A DNA stretch of 64,000 nt from Candidatus Methylomirabilis sp. (GTDB taxonomy: Bacteria; Methylomirabilota; Methylomirabilia; Methylomirabilales; Methylomirabilaceae), in the NCBI RefSeq assembly GCF_028716865.1, contig NZ_JAQUOY010000001.1:62001-126000 (forward strand). The letters run 5' to 3'. Positions 26,699 through 35,276 of the stretch are shown in pieces (within the stretch, counting starts at the first letter, position 1; each line of letters begins with the position of its first letter). The notes beneath the pieces are model-generated. The model was given only the letters and a program-made list of their open reading frames with translations, ran no database searches and was not told where the DNA came from. The position numbers and the translations under genes were made by a program.

Positions 26699-27157
26699 TC
26701 AGTGCCGTCCAGGGTCAAGCTTCGAACCACGGGTAGACCAGTAGATATACGTCTCGAGAGCCTTCATGGCGTCTGAATCGGTCTCGATCTTTTCCCCTTC
26801 GGCTGCCTTCTCGATACACCAGTTGATCATATCTCGGAGCGGCGCAAACTTATTGACCTGTTCCTGGAACTTTGGAAATGTGTACGGGTGAGTATCCGAC
26901 GCGAAGGGGTGACACATCGCGCATGCCATCCCGGTGTTGGAAAGGGTTACGCCAAGCCGTTTCTGTGTGGCCTCATCGCCGTGAAAGAGCAGGTCGCCAA
27001 CCTTGACCTGCTCCATGAAGACCTGCTCGAATGCCTTGAGTTGCTCAGGCGTGTGCTTAGCCTTATGGGCGAATGCCGGATTCGGTCCGGATGTGACGAC
27101 GAGGAGCAGGCATAGGGAGGCACCCAGTATGGTTTTCATCTTACGTGGACGCTTCAT
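26699..27157 (-). CDS. Periplasmic monoheme cytochrome c
   Basis: The 152-residue protein starts after AGGAGGACC, has a signal peptide (LGASLCLLLVVTSGPNPAFA) and one heme motif, CAMCH. The surrounding NTGMACAMCHPFASDTHPYTFP and the C-terminal helices resemble small sulfur-oxidation-associated cytochromes. The partner is not identified. It lies between the Tat-exported metallophosphoesterase and the SoxYZ-like carrier on the same strand, so an electron-acceptor role for that set is a reasonable inference. Confidence 0.8.
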   Translation of the reverse strand: MKRPRKMKTILGASLCLLLVVTSGPNPAFAHKAKHTPEQLKAFEQVFMEQVKVGDLLFHGDEATQKRLGVTLSNTGMACAMCHPFASDTHPYTFPKFQEQVNKFAPLRDMINWCIEKAAEGEKIETDSDAMKALETYIYWSTRGSKLDPGRH

Positions 27158-27193
27158 CGTGGTCCTCCTCTTGGATGTGCGACCAACCAGTGG

Positions 27194-28426
27194 TCACTTG
27201 TACGCGCCGTAGTACGGCCACTCACGGTCGGCGAGTCGTGGGCTCAGAATCTGATTGGCGTTATCCGCGCACCCCGAGTCCCATGGCGTCTCCCCAAGGA
27301 TGTCCTTTCGCCACATCACGTAATCATTTTCGATCTTCTCCGCGGCGCTCACGGTGAGTTTCGACCAACCCACCCCATCGAAGGGATCGCCAGGATCCAC
27401 TCGGACCACACACTTGGTTAAGGCCGGTACCCCTTCAGGCGCATACGGCCAAGTCCAGGAGGTGGCCAGCATCCCGATCGAACGCACCTTACCGATCTCG
27501 TTGTACAGGACTTGATGAGTGTGACCGTGGATATTAGTGACGTTGGTGAACGGCGCGAGAACCTCGTGAACCTCGCGCCAGTCCCGTACCCAGAAGTTCC
27601 AAGGCGGGTAGTATTCGTACAGCGGGTTATGGCTGAAGATCACGACCGGCTTATTCTTTGGCCAGGTGGAAAGGGTCGTGGAAAGCCATGCGAGCTGATC
27701 GCGGCCGACACCGGCCCACGCGCCGGCCACACTCCCATCCAGGGTCGCCATATGGCCCATCCGCTCTTTGGGAGTCATCTTCTTGGCCGTCCAGTAGTCC
27801 GGACCGCGACTGACTGTATCGAGCCCGATAAAGCGGACCCCTTTGTGGTCGAAGGTCCAGGAGGATTTACCGAAGAGTTTCTCCCACTTCACGCCCATAT
27901 CGAGGTACCAGTCGTGCTCCCCGGGGATGAAGACCTTTTTGATGGTGACCTCTTTCAGGATCTCGGCCCCGAGGTCCAACTCGACCGGATCCCCAAGTTG
28001 CGCCAGGTCACCTCCATAGATCAGAAAATCAGCAGGTGGCGACATGGCCTGGACATCTTTCACCGCACGGGTCACCTTATCGATGAAACGCGTGTTGAGC
28101 GTTTTTGGGTACAGGTGCGAGTCGGAGATCCAGACAAACTTAAAGGCCTCGGCGCCAAAGGCCAAATCGAGGGTATTCAACCACGGGAACCATCCGGCGG
28201 TGGCCGCGCCGGCCGCTGCGCCGGCCAGTAACGATTTATGGATGAACATGCGCCGGGTGATCTCCATGGTCCTGTCAGGATGTTCACCGGGCTGCCTTAA
28301 TACTCTGTCCATCTCACGGCGCTGGCTCTCGGTCTCTGCGGAAGCGCCGATCTTCCGCCACCACGCGAGTCTTGCCTTTGATCTCAGGAGTCTGAGTCGG
28401 TCACGATCACGGCCGTAATCATCCAT
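27194..28426 (-). CDS. Tat-exported calcineurin-like metallophosphoesterase
   Basis: From the ATG at 28426 (AAGGAGG upstream) it is 410 residues. A charged 60-residue N-terminus precedes the Tat signal ITRRMFIHKSLLAGAAAG. Metallophosphoesterase motifs follow: WISDSHLY, YGGDLAQ, GEHDWY (GNHD with Glu for Asn), FSHNPLYEYYPPW and IHGHTHQ. These bind two metals. Substrate unknown. Its position beside SoxYZ-like and cytochrome genes recalls SoxB, which is also a metallophosphoesterase-fold enzyme, but the sequence is not SoxB by the motifs I can see. Confidence 0.85.
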   Translation of the reverse strand: MDDYGRDRDRLRLLRSKARLAWWRKIGASAETESQRREMDRVLRQPGEHPDRTMEITRRMFIHKSLLAGAAAGAATAGWFPWLNTLDLAFGAEAFKFVWISDSHLYPKTLNTRFIDKVTRAVKDVQAMSPPADFLIYGGDLAQLGDPVELDLGAEILKEVTIKKVFIPGEHDWYLDMGVKWEKLFGKSSWTFDHKGVRFIGLDTVSRGPDYWTAKKMTPKERMGHMATLDGSVAGAWAGVGRDQLAWLSTTLSTWPKNKPVVIFSHNPLYEYYPPWNFWVRDWREVHEVLAPFTNVTNIHGHTHQVLYNEIGKVRSIGMLATSWTWPYAPEGVPALTKCVVRVDPGDPFDGVGWSKLTVSAAEKIENDYVMWRKDILGETPWDSGCADNANQILSPRLADREWPYYGAYK

Positions 28427-28472
28427 TGCGCGAACCTCCTTCATGCGTGAGACGCATAGGTTCCGATGCCGC

Positions 28473-29198
28473 CTATTTCTTCAACTCGATCTGAACCGAA
28501 ACCACCTCCTTTGCCTTTACGACTACTGGGGTTTCAGTGAGTCCAGTGTACTCTTGCCAGACAACGAGCGTGTAGGTTCCTGGCGGAACATCCGTAATCA
28601 CGAATGTGCCGTCTTTAGCAGTGAGCGCATAGTAGGGATTATCGGCCGCATAGATCCACCCCAGCATCCAGCCATGCGCATCGCACTCCACCCGGACAAT
28701 TCCGGATTTCTTGAGGGGTCGTTTGACGCGATCGCCCTGGTTCGGCAATGTGACGCTGAAGACGGTCCGTTTCCCGAGGAACCCGTGCGTGGCATGCAGG
28801 ACCGGATCAGCACTAATGATCTCGAGGTCCGATCCGGCCGGTACCACCTGAACATGCGGCACGAAGTTACATTTCCGATTGGTCAGTTCGGGTGTTTTCG
28901 CGGACTGTTCCCAGGCCTTACCGCTCTCGACTTCTTTCAGGAACACGACCGCATCCTGAAGACCCCGATCCTCGTTGAGGATGATCTGAGGTTCCTCGCG
29001 GATACCTCCACAGACCTCCTGGTCTTTCGTAGGAATAATCGTCTTCATTGGCGGGGGCGATCCCTGAAACACAACCTTCCCCTTGATCGTTCCGCCGTCG
29101 CCGACTGTGACTTCCTGGTAGGAATAGGCTAGGGGTGTGAGAACGGTGAGTACAACAACAGGAGCAACACAACAGAGCAACATTTTAAAGCATCGCAT
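28473..29198 (-). CDS. Secreted cupredoxin-like protein, paralog of 21083 product
   Basis: The 241-residue protein begins after AAGGAGGG and has a signal peptide (VVVLTVLTPLAYS). The layout matches its paralog: GGTIKGKVVFQGSPPP, an invariant EVCGG, VPHVQVVPAGSDLEI, VLHATHGF, VECDAHGWMLGW, then FVITDVPPGTYTLVVWQEY. The H...C..H...M set is again compatible with a type 1 copper site. It opens the minus-strand cluster that continues with the metallophosphoesterase, cytochrome and SoxYZ-like genes. Confidence 0.8.
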   Translation of the reverse strand: MRCFKMLLCCVAPVVVLTVLTPLAYSYQEVTVGDGGTIKGKVVFQGSPPPMKTIIPTKDQEVCGGIREEPQIILNEDRGLQDAVVFLKEVESGKAWEQSAKTPELTNRKCNFVPHVQVVPAGSDLEIISADPVLHATHGFLGKRTVFSVTLPNQGDRVKRPLKKSGIVRVECDAHGWMLGWIYAADNPYYALTAKDGTFVITDVPPGTYTLVVWQEYTGLTETPVVVKAKEVVSVQIELKK

Positions 29199-29309
29199 CT
29201 ATCGCCCTCCTTGTTGGTGCAATAAAAATTAAAGATTCAAACAGTGTTTGTCAAGATATTTCAGAATATCGCTTTAGAGTATCGACAGGAGTGAGGAACG
29301 CTTTGAGGG

Positions 29310-30266
29310 CTACGGACGAAAGGCGATGCCATGAGGGGCGCTCCCAACCGAAATGATGGCCATGATTTGCGCCGAGACGATATCGATTGCCGAGATCGTA
29401 TCATCACCTCGGTTCGTCACATACATCCGCCGGCCAGTAGGGGAGAGGGTCAACATATCCGGACTCTTCCCGGTGGGGATGGAACGGGTTATCGTATTCG
29501 TCTTGGTGTCGATCACAGAAAGGGTATTAGAGCCCCTGTTGGCCACGTAGACATACCGGCCATCTGGTGAGACCGCCAGTCCATGGGTATCGAATCCGGT
29601 CTCGATTGATCTGACCTCTTTTAAGGAGGTCGTATCGATGACGACGACTCGACTTTCCCCTCCTGTTGTCACGTACAGATAACGCCCATCGCTGCTGAGG
29701 CCGAGACCCATTGCGTCTTTGCCGGTGGGAATTGTGGCAATGGTCTTGTGCGTGGCCGCATCGAGGACCCGTACCTCTTCATCCCCGCTGAGCGAGACAA
29801 AGACCTGCGTTCCGTCCCGGGAGAAGACGACCATTTGTGGGGCCTTTCCAACTGAAATCCGTTCGACCACCTTTTTGGTGAGTACGTCGATGATCCAGAG
29901 ATCGTTAGAACCAGGGTTGGTGATGTAGGCCAGTGTGCCGTTTGGACTGAAGGTTACGGCATGGGCCCGGGTCCCCGCAGGAAGTATGGTTGTGACCTCC
30001 CGCGTTGCTGAATCAATGATGCTGATTGTATTGGAGCCTACGTGGGTCACCCACGCCGCTTTTCCATCAGGACTGAAGGTGATGTTGTGGGGCGCCTTGC
30101 CACCAGAGGGGATTGTGGTGAGAACCGCAAGCGTCTCAGTATCAATGATGCTGATGGTATCCGACAACTGATTGGCGACCCAGACCTCGGCCGCGGAAGC
30201 TGTCTTCACCCAGAGTAAACCGATGAGGAGGGTGAGGAAGATCCTGCCGACTATCCACCGGTTCAT
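29310..30266 (-). CDS. Secreted YVTN-type beta-propeller protein
   Basis: From the ATG at 30266 (318 residues) a signal peptide ending TASA precedes seven repeats of about 42 residues, each with the pattern SxDGRYxYVxNxGSNTLSVIDT followed by a strand and IPTG. This makes a seven-bladed propeller. Such proteins often sit next to quinoprotein or MauG systems. No catalytic residues are identifiable. Upstream frame extension to 30344 would bury the signal peptide, so I reject it. Confidence 0.85.
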   Translation of the reverse strand: MNRWIVGRIFLTLLIGLLWVKTASAAEVWVANQLSDTISIIDTETLAVLTTIPSGGKAPHNITFSPDGKAAWVTHVGSNTISIIDSATREVTTILPAGTRAHAVTFSPNGTLAYITNPGSNDLWIIDVLTKKVVERISVGKAPQMVVFSRDGTQVFVSLSGDEEVRVLDAATHKTIATIPTGKDAMGLGLSSDGRYLYVTTGGESRVVVIDTTSLKEVRSIETGFDTHGLAVSPDGRYVYVANRGSNTLSVIDTKTNTITRSIPTGKSPDMLTLSPTGRRMYVTNRGDDTISAIDIVSAQIMAIISVGSAPHGIAFRP

Positions 30267-30313
30267 CTGGCTGTGACCATCAGGAGGAGAGGTTCGAGAC
30301 GATGAGGAAAGAC

Positions 30314-30379
30314 AGGTAAATAGGCTGAAGGCTGAAGGGAACAATGGTTCTTACCTAACAGCCTTCAGCCTAAACCCCT
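30314..30379. repeat. TAGGCTGAAGGCTGAA inverted-repeat element, copy 2
   Basis: Shares GAGGAAAGACAGGTA, TAGGCTGAAGGCTGAA, GGTTCTTACCTAACAGCC and CTAAACCCCT with copy 1, but lacks the extra GACTGAA units. It lies immediately after the second MauG-like gene, exactly as copy 1 lies after the first. Confidence 0.7.
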
Positions 30380-30381
30380 AG

Positions 30382-31401
30382 TTACTTCGGTAACGCCGGA
30401 GCGGCCACCTGCAAGTTGGGGCAGCTCAGTGATTCCAGGAAAGCCACCAGATCGGCCTTCTCTTTGGCTGTGAGGTTGAGCGGCCTGATCTCGTTCGACA
30501 AATTAGGGTTCTTGACGCCGCCCTTATTGTAGAGCTCAATCACGTCGTCCAGGGTCTTGGCGCTGCCGTCATGCAGATAGGGCGCGCTGGCCGCGATATT
30601 GCGGAGGGTCGGCGTCTTGAAGGTTCCTTTATCAGACTCTTTCTTTGTTACCTTAAAGCGGCCAAGATCCGGGTCCGTCTTGTCGATACCTACGCCGAGG
30701 TTGTGGTAGCCTTCGTCGGTGAAGTTGAAGCCGGTGTGACACGCGACACAGTTGGCCTTGCCATTGAAGAGGGTCAGGCCATGTTGGGCGCTCTTCGTGA
30801 GCGCGTGTTGATCGCCGGCTTTAAACTTGTCGAAGGCGGAGTTGCCGCAGAGGAGGGTCCGCTCGAACGACGCGATGGCCTGGGCGACGCCTTCTTTCGT
30901 TACCTTGGTGCCGAAGACTTTCTTGAACTGCGCCCGGTATCCCTGCACCTTATCCACCGTCGCGACCATCCCTTCCAGAGTATGGCCCATCTCAATCGGA
31001 TTCTGGACCGGGCCAAGGGCTTGGTCCTCCAGCGAGGGGGACCGCCCATCCCAGAACTGCTCCTGGCTGAAAAGGCGATTGATCGTCACGGGGGCGTTAC
31101 GCCCACCGACCTGTCCTTTGATCCCTGTGGAGGTGGGGCGACCGTCGGAGAACCCTTTATCCGGAGCGTGACAAGTGGCGCAAGCCACGGTTCCATCGGC
31201 TGAGAGCCGCTTGTCAAAATAGAGTTGTTTGCCCAGATTGATTTTTTCGATTGTCAGCGGGTTGTCCGGAGGGATGTAGCTGGCTTCTTCCTGCAGTCCA
31301 AGCGGCATCTTCAGTTTGTACGGTCCTTCAGCCTCGCTCTCCCTGATGGACAGACCCGAAACGCTAACCAGTATGCTGAGAATCCAGATCCCCCGTCTCA
31401 T
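30382..31401 (-). CDS. MauG/cytochrome c peroxidase-like di-heme protein, paralog 2
   Basis: From the ATG at 31401 (GGGGGGGATCAG upstream) it is 339 residues with a signal peptide and two CXXCH motifs, CATCH and CVACH. It aligns end to end by eye with the product of 24666-25691 (GPYKLxxPLGLQEEAxYIPP; QFWDGRxxSLEDQALGPxxN; TFKTPTLRNIAASAPYLHDG), differing mainly in charged surface positions and signal peptide. The C-termini are nearly identical (AAPALPK). The pair is a recent duplication. Confidence 0.88.
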   Translation of the reverse strand: MRRGIWILSILVSVSGLSIRESEAEGPYKLKMPLGLQEEASYIPPDNPLTIEKINLGKQLYFDKRLSADGTVACATCHAPDKGFSDGRPTSTGIKGQVGGRNAPVTINRLFSQEQFWDGRSPSLEDQALGPVQNPIEMGHTLEGMVATVDKVQGYRAQFKKVFGTKVTKEGVAQAIASFERTLLCGNSAFDKFKAGDQHALTKSAQHGLTLFNGKANCVACHTGFNFTDEGYHNLGVGIDKTDPDLGRFKVTKKESDKGTFKTPTLRNIAASAPYLHDGSAKTLDDVIELYNKGGVKNPNLSNEIRPLNLTAKEKADLVAFLESLSCPNLQVAAPALPK

Positions 31402-31637
31402 CTGATCCCCCCCGGTCCTCTGTAGATCACCTTTTACCTCGGCAACTGTCATCAGCAACAGGGCCGTCTGGCTTCATCACGGCGCTCTTTATAGCACATC
31501 TGAAGACGTGATACAATTGGGAAAGCCGTACTTATTGCACAGAATGGGTTGTGGGTGGCTGCAGCCTGGAGAGACTCAATGCGATGTAGAGTTTTGTAGT
31601 TGACTTCGCGTCGTAGCTCGACTAGAAAACGTAGTCT

Positions 31638-32609
31638 ATGCCGGATCATAGCAAGAGATTAATGCCCGATACCCGTGCGCGAGGCTATAGCCCGTGGCCC
31701 CATCGATTCGCCCTGGCGACCGCGGCATCAACGTTGGTGTTGATCTTCGTCGGCGGTCTGGTCACGAATACTGGAGCGGGGCTGGCGGTACCGGACTGGC
31801 CAACCACATTTGGGTATAACATGTTCCTTTTCCCGTGGTCGCAAATGGTAGGGGGCGTTTTCTACGAACACAGTCATCGGCTGATCGGTTCCATCGTGGG
31901 CCTGCTCACCCTGGCATTGGCCTTTGTGCTCTGGGTGAGGGAGCCGGCGCGAGCGCTTCGATGGTTGGGCGTTGCTGCCGTCGGCGCGGTAATCATCCAG
32001 GGAGTGCTCGGCGGCCTTCGCGTGATCCTGATATCGACCGGAAGCGAACTCGCCGTCATCCATGGCCTGCTCGCCCAAGCCTTCTTTGCCCTCACGGTGA
32101 GCTTGGTGGTATGTACTTCCCAGGAGTGGAAGTACACGCCTCGACAGGTCCTCGTTGCTGATGCCGGAGCGATCAAGCGTCTTTGCCTCCAGACAACCGG
32201 TGTTGTGTACCTTCAGATCTTCCTTGGAGGTATGCTGACACATATCGGTGACTGGTTCCTGGTCCATCTATTCTGCGCTGCGCTTATTACCTTCCATGCT
32301 TGGCGTCTGGCGCAACGGCTCCTGTGGCTTCAAATGAATCAGGCGAAACTCGTGTGGCCCGTCACGCTACTCGTCGGCCTGTTGGTGTTGCAGCTTCTGT
32401 TGGGCCTCGGGTCGTATGTAAATCGCTTTACGTCCGTCGAAATCCCCTACGCGGTCTTTAGTCGGTTGGCGCTTCCAACTACTCACAGGATCACAGGTGC
32501 GCTGATGCTGGCGGCCTGTATTGTGCTGACGCTTCGAGTCTATCGGTTGCTGGCGTCGCGGCAGACCCTGGGCAGTCAGGAATTGCTTGCCGAGCAGGTG
32601 CGCGCATGA
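31638..32609 (+). CDS. ctaA: Heme A synthase (COX15/CtaA)
   Basis: CtaA oxidises the C8 methyl of heme O to make heme A for cytochrome oxidase. The 323-residue membrane protein has about eight hydrophobic helices and the heme-ligand histidines in FYEHSHRLIGS, VIHGLLAQ, VHLFCALIT and THRITGALM. TNTGAGLAVPDWP is the conserved first loop. It overlaps ctaB by 4 bases (ATGA). Confidence 0.93.
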   Translation: MPDHSKRLMPDTRARGYSPWPHRFALATAASTLVLIFVGGLVTNTGAGLAVPDWPTTFGYNMFLFPWSQMVGGVFYEHSHRLIGSIVGLLTLALAFVLWVREPARALRWLGVAAVGAVIIQGVLGGLRVILISTGSELAVIHGLLAQAFFALTVSLVVCTSQEWKYTPRQVLVADAGAIKRLCLQTTGVVYLQIFLGGMLTHIGDWFLVHLFCAALITFHAWRLAQRLLWLQMNQAKLVWPVTLLVGLLVLQLLLGLGSYVNRFTSVEIPYAVFSRLALPTTHRITGALMLAACIVLTLRVYRLLASRQTLGSQELLAEQVRA

Positions 32610-33511
32610 TGCTCACATCTGCAACAGTAGGCGCCGAGTTCACGCGCGCATACAGACGAGCAGCAGATTTCGTATTGCTGATGAAGCCGCGTATCGTGAT
32701 GATGGTGCTGTTGACTACATTCGTGGGCTTTTATCTTGGTGTGAGCGGCACGCCGGACTACGCGGTACTGTTGCAGGTGCTTGCCGGGACAGCACTGGCG
32801 GCGGGTGGAACACTTGCGCTCAATCAGTTCCTCGAGCGGGACACAGACGCGCGGATGGTGCGGACACGGCTTCGCCCATTGCCGGCTGGGCGACTGCAGC
32901 CTGCGGAGGCGCTCCTGTTCGGGGTGTCGATCGCAGTTGCAGGCCTGCTGTACCTGGCTATCTCAGTCAATCCCCTGAGTAGTGTGGTGGCGACGGTGAT
33001 TGTGGGAAGCTATCTCTTCCTTTACACGCCGCTGAAGCGCAGGACCGTTTTCTGTACGGTGGTAGGAGCGATCCCCGGAGCGCTGCCGCCGGTTATCGGC
33101 TGGGCAGCGGCCACAGGAAGGCTCGGAATTGAGGCATGGGTGCTGTTCGCCATCATGTTTCTCTGGCAACTTCCTCATACGCGAGCAATCGCCGTGCTGT
33201 ACAAGGACGATTATGAGCGGGCAGGCATTCGACTCCTGCCCGCAGTCGATCCGGATGATAAGATTACAGGACGTCAGATTGTCTGCGACTGTCTGGTCTT
33301 GTTTGTCGTCAGTCTGCTGCCGACCCTCATCGGATTCGCCGGCCCAGTCTATTTTACAGGCGCGCTTATGCTGGGTATTGGCCTGCTCGGGTGCGCGTAC
33401 GCCTTTAGCCTCTGGCGATCGACGACAGACGTGAGGCGACTGCTGTTTGTATCGCTCGTGCACCTTCCAGCCCTGCTGTTACTGATGGTGCTGGATCGGG
33501 TGCCATTCTAA
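32606..33511 (+). CDS. ctaB: Protoheme IX farnesyltransferase (heme O synthase)
   Basis: CtaB adds a farnesyl group to heme B. The 301-residue UbiA-family protein has nine or so membrane helices. The prenyl-diphosphate site is NQFLERDTDARMVRTRLRPL, and the second loop is FLWQLPHTRAIAVLYKDDYERAG. Its start overlaps the ctaA stop, so both are made together, implying an aa3-type or related oxidase elsewhere in the genome. Confidence 0.95.
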   Translation: MMLTSATVGAEFTRAYRRAADFVLLMKPRIVMMVLLTTFVGFYLGVSGTPDYAVLLQVLAGTALAAGGTLALNQFLERDTDARMVRTRLRPLPAGRLQPAEALLFGVSIAVAGLLYLAISVNPLSSVVATVIVGSYLFLYTPLKRRTVFCTVVGAIPGALPPVIGWAAATGRLGIEAWVLFAIMFLWQLPHTRAIAVLYKDDYERAGIRLLPAVDPDDKITGRQIVCDCLVLFVVSLLPTLIGFAGPVYFTGALMLGIGLLGCAYAFSLWRSTTDVRRLLFVSLVHLPALLLLMVLDRVPF

Positions 33512-33547
33512 CCAAGATGAGCGTGGGCGGGAGAACACGTTGCATGA

Positions 33548-33658
33548 CTACAGCTTTCGAAAGACTCCGATGACCTTACCCAGGATCTGGAACCGTTGCT
33601 CTTGCGTGATCCTGATCGGCGCGAACGCCTCGTTCTCTGGTGTGAGGATCAGCTCTTC
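33548..33658 (-). pseudogene. lexA: LexA C-terminal fragment
   Basis: On the minus strand, directly behind the NtrC-type regulator and overlapping its stop in another frame, I read [16 protein letters not shown] then QRFQILGKVIGVFRKL and a TAG stop. This is the C-terminal end of a LexA/S24 repressor (LxPENxAFxPI...ILGKVxGVxRxL), including the stretch around but not including the catalytic Ser and Lys. The rest of lexA is missing, so it is a scar. Confidence 0.7.
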
Positions 33659-35016
33659 TCGCGTATCTGTAATTCCTTGATCAGGCGGGCAAGGTAGGTC
33701 CGCTGCAGACCGAGGGCGCTCGCAGCCTTTGATTGATTGCCGCCCGAACGGTGCAGGGTCTCACGGATGACCTGTCGTTTGTACGCCGCTACAGCCTCGT
33801 GGAAGTCGCGAGGTGTATCTGACGCGGACGACTCCGGTGCGCCGGCAAGGACAGTCAGCGGAAGGTCTTCAGAGGTGATCCGATCGCGGGTACTGAGGAC
33901 AACGGCCCGCTCGATAAAGTTCGCCAGCTCCCTCACATTGCCTGGCCAGTGGTAGTGTTGCAGTAACTCCCATGCATCCGGTGTGATCTCTTTAATTCGC
34001 TTGCCCAGACGGGCGCAGTATTGGGCCAGGAAGTAATTGGTGAGGGGGACGATGTCCTCGGGGCGATCTCGAAGCGGGGGGAGCGAGACGGTAATGACAT
34101 TGAGACGGTAGTAAAGATCCTCGCGGAACAATCCCTCGCGGATCGCCTTGTCCAGGCGTCGATTCGTGGCGGCGACGAAGCGGAGATCGACTCGTATCGG
34201 CTTCGTCCCGCCGACCCGCTCAAACTCATGCTCTTGAAGGACGCGCAGCAGCTTCGCCTGCAGGTGCGGCTTCAGATCGCCGATCTCATCAAGGAACGCG
34301 GTCCCGCCGTCGGCCAGCTCCAGCTTCCCGCGCTTGCGCTGGTGCGCGCCCGTAAAGGCCCCCCGCTCATGCCCGAATAGCTCACTTTCGAGCAGCTCTT
34401 CCGACAACGCCACGCAGTTTACCACCACAAAGGGCTGATCCCGCCTCGGGCTCCAGCGGTGAATCGAGTTCGCGAACACCTCCTTACCGGTGCCGCTTTC
34501 CCCCTGCAAGAGAATCGTCGAACTGCTGGCCGCCGCGCGCTTGGTGAACTCGATAGTATTCAGGATCGACGGACTATGGCCGATGATCGGCAGATCTTTT
34601 TCCCTGACCTCCCCCGATAGTAGGAGGTTTTGCCGCTTCAACGCCTCCCGTTCCAGCGCCTTGCCGATGACCACTTCCAGATGACCCGAACTGAACGGTT
34701 TGGTCAGGAAGTCATACGCGCCTGCCTGCATCGCCTCCACAGCCTTGTCAATGGTGCCATACGCGGTCATCGCGATGGTTGTCGTCTCGAGTCCCTCATC
34801 TTGGATCGCCTTCAGCACCTCCAGGCCGCTTTTCTTCGACATCATAAGATCGAGGAAGGTGATCGCTGGTGAGTCGTCTCTCAGTCGTATCAGGGCCTGC
34901 TCACCATCGGTCGCCTCTACGACCTCGAACCCCATGGCCTTCAGGCGATCATGCATCACCTCTCGGATGTCCTGGTCGTCGTCCGCGATCAGGATCTTGC
35001 TGTGGCTGGGGATCAT
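33649..35016 (-). CDS. NtrC-family sigma-54-dependent response regulator
   Basis: The 455-residue protein has a receiver domain with DDD acidic cluster and phospho-acceptor D56 (ITFLDLMM), a central AAA+ domain with Walker A GESGTGKE, the sigma-54 contact loop GAFTGA and the GNVREL motif, and a C-terminal Fis-type helix-turn-helix ([25 protein letters not shown]). It activates sigma-54 promoters when phosphorylated. No histidine kinase is next to it; recA diverges upstream. The 260-base gap to recA holds the recA promoter. Confidence 0.92.
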   Translation of the reverse strand: MIPSHSKILIADDDQDIREVMHDRLKAMGFEVVEATDGEQALIRLRDDSPAITFLDLMMSKKSGLEVLKAIQDEGLETTTIAMTAYGTIDKAVEAMQAGAYDFLTKPFSSGHLEVVIGKALEREALKRQNLLLSGEVREKDLPIIGHSPSILNTIEFTKRAAASSSTILLQGESGTGKEVFANSIHRWSPRRDQPFVVVNCVALSEELLESELFGHERGAFTGAHQRKRGKLELADGGTAFLDEIGDLKPHLQAKLLRVLQEHEFERVGGTKPIRVDLRFVAATNRRLDKAIREGLFREDLYYRLNVITVSLPPLRDRPEDIVPLTNYFLAQYCARLGKRIKEITPDAWELLQHYHWPGNVRELANFIERAVVLSTRDRITSEDLPLTVLAGAPESSASDTPRDFHEAVAAYKRQVIRETLHRSGGNQSKAASALGLQRTYLARLIKELQIREKS

Positions 35017-35192
35017 TGTGCTTGCTCCGCGTCAACGAGGGTTGTCGTTTCATGAATCTGCGCCAAGGGCCGTCGGGGCAGGGTGAAGGCAATGGTTGGC
35101 GGTCTCAACTCGTAGTGAACCCTATAATGACGCTGGTCTGCTGTCAAGCAGCAAGTAGGGATGTCAGCAGCAACTGCAAGCCGCTGCGGTGC

Positions 35193-35221
35193 TTGACAAC
35201 CTGGCTGAAATCGCATACGGT
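35193..35221 (+). promoter_or_regulatory. Candidate recA promoter
   Basis: TTGACA (35193-35198) and TACGGT (35216-35221) are separated by 17 bases, about 55 bases before the recA start. I saw no clear LexA box of the CTGT-N8-ACAG or GAAC-N4-GTTC type in the 35017-35276 gap. Confidence 0.42.
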
Positions 35222-35276
35222 TGTCCGGGATGTTTGGGCGAAAGCGGTGCGGCCTTCTGGGCCAAGGAGGGTTGTT

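Noticed and set aside
34869-35276. 136-residue upstream extension of recA
   Set aside because: It runs over the divergent regulator's 5' end and the promoter gap; the ATG at 35277 has a full AAGGAGG and the normal RecA N-terminus.
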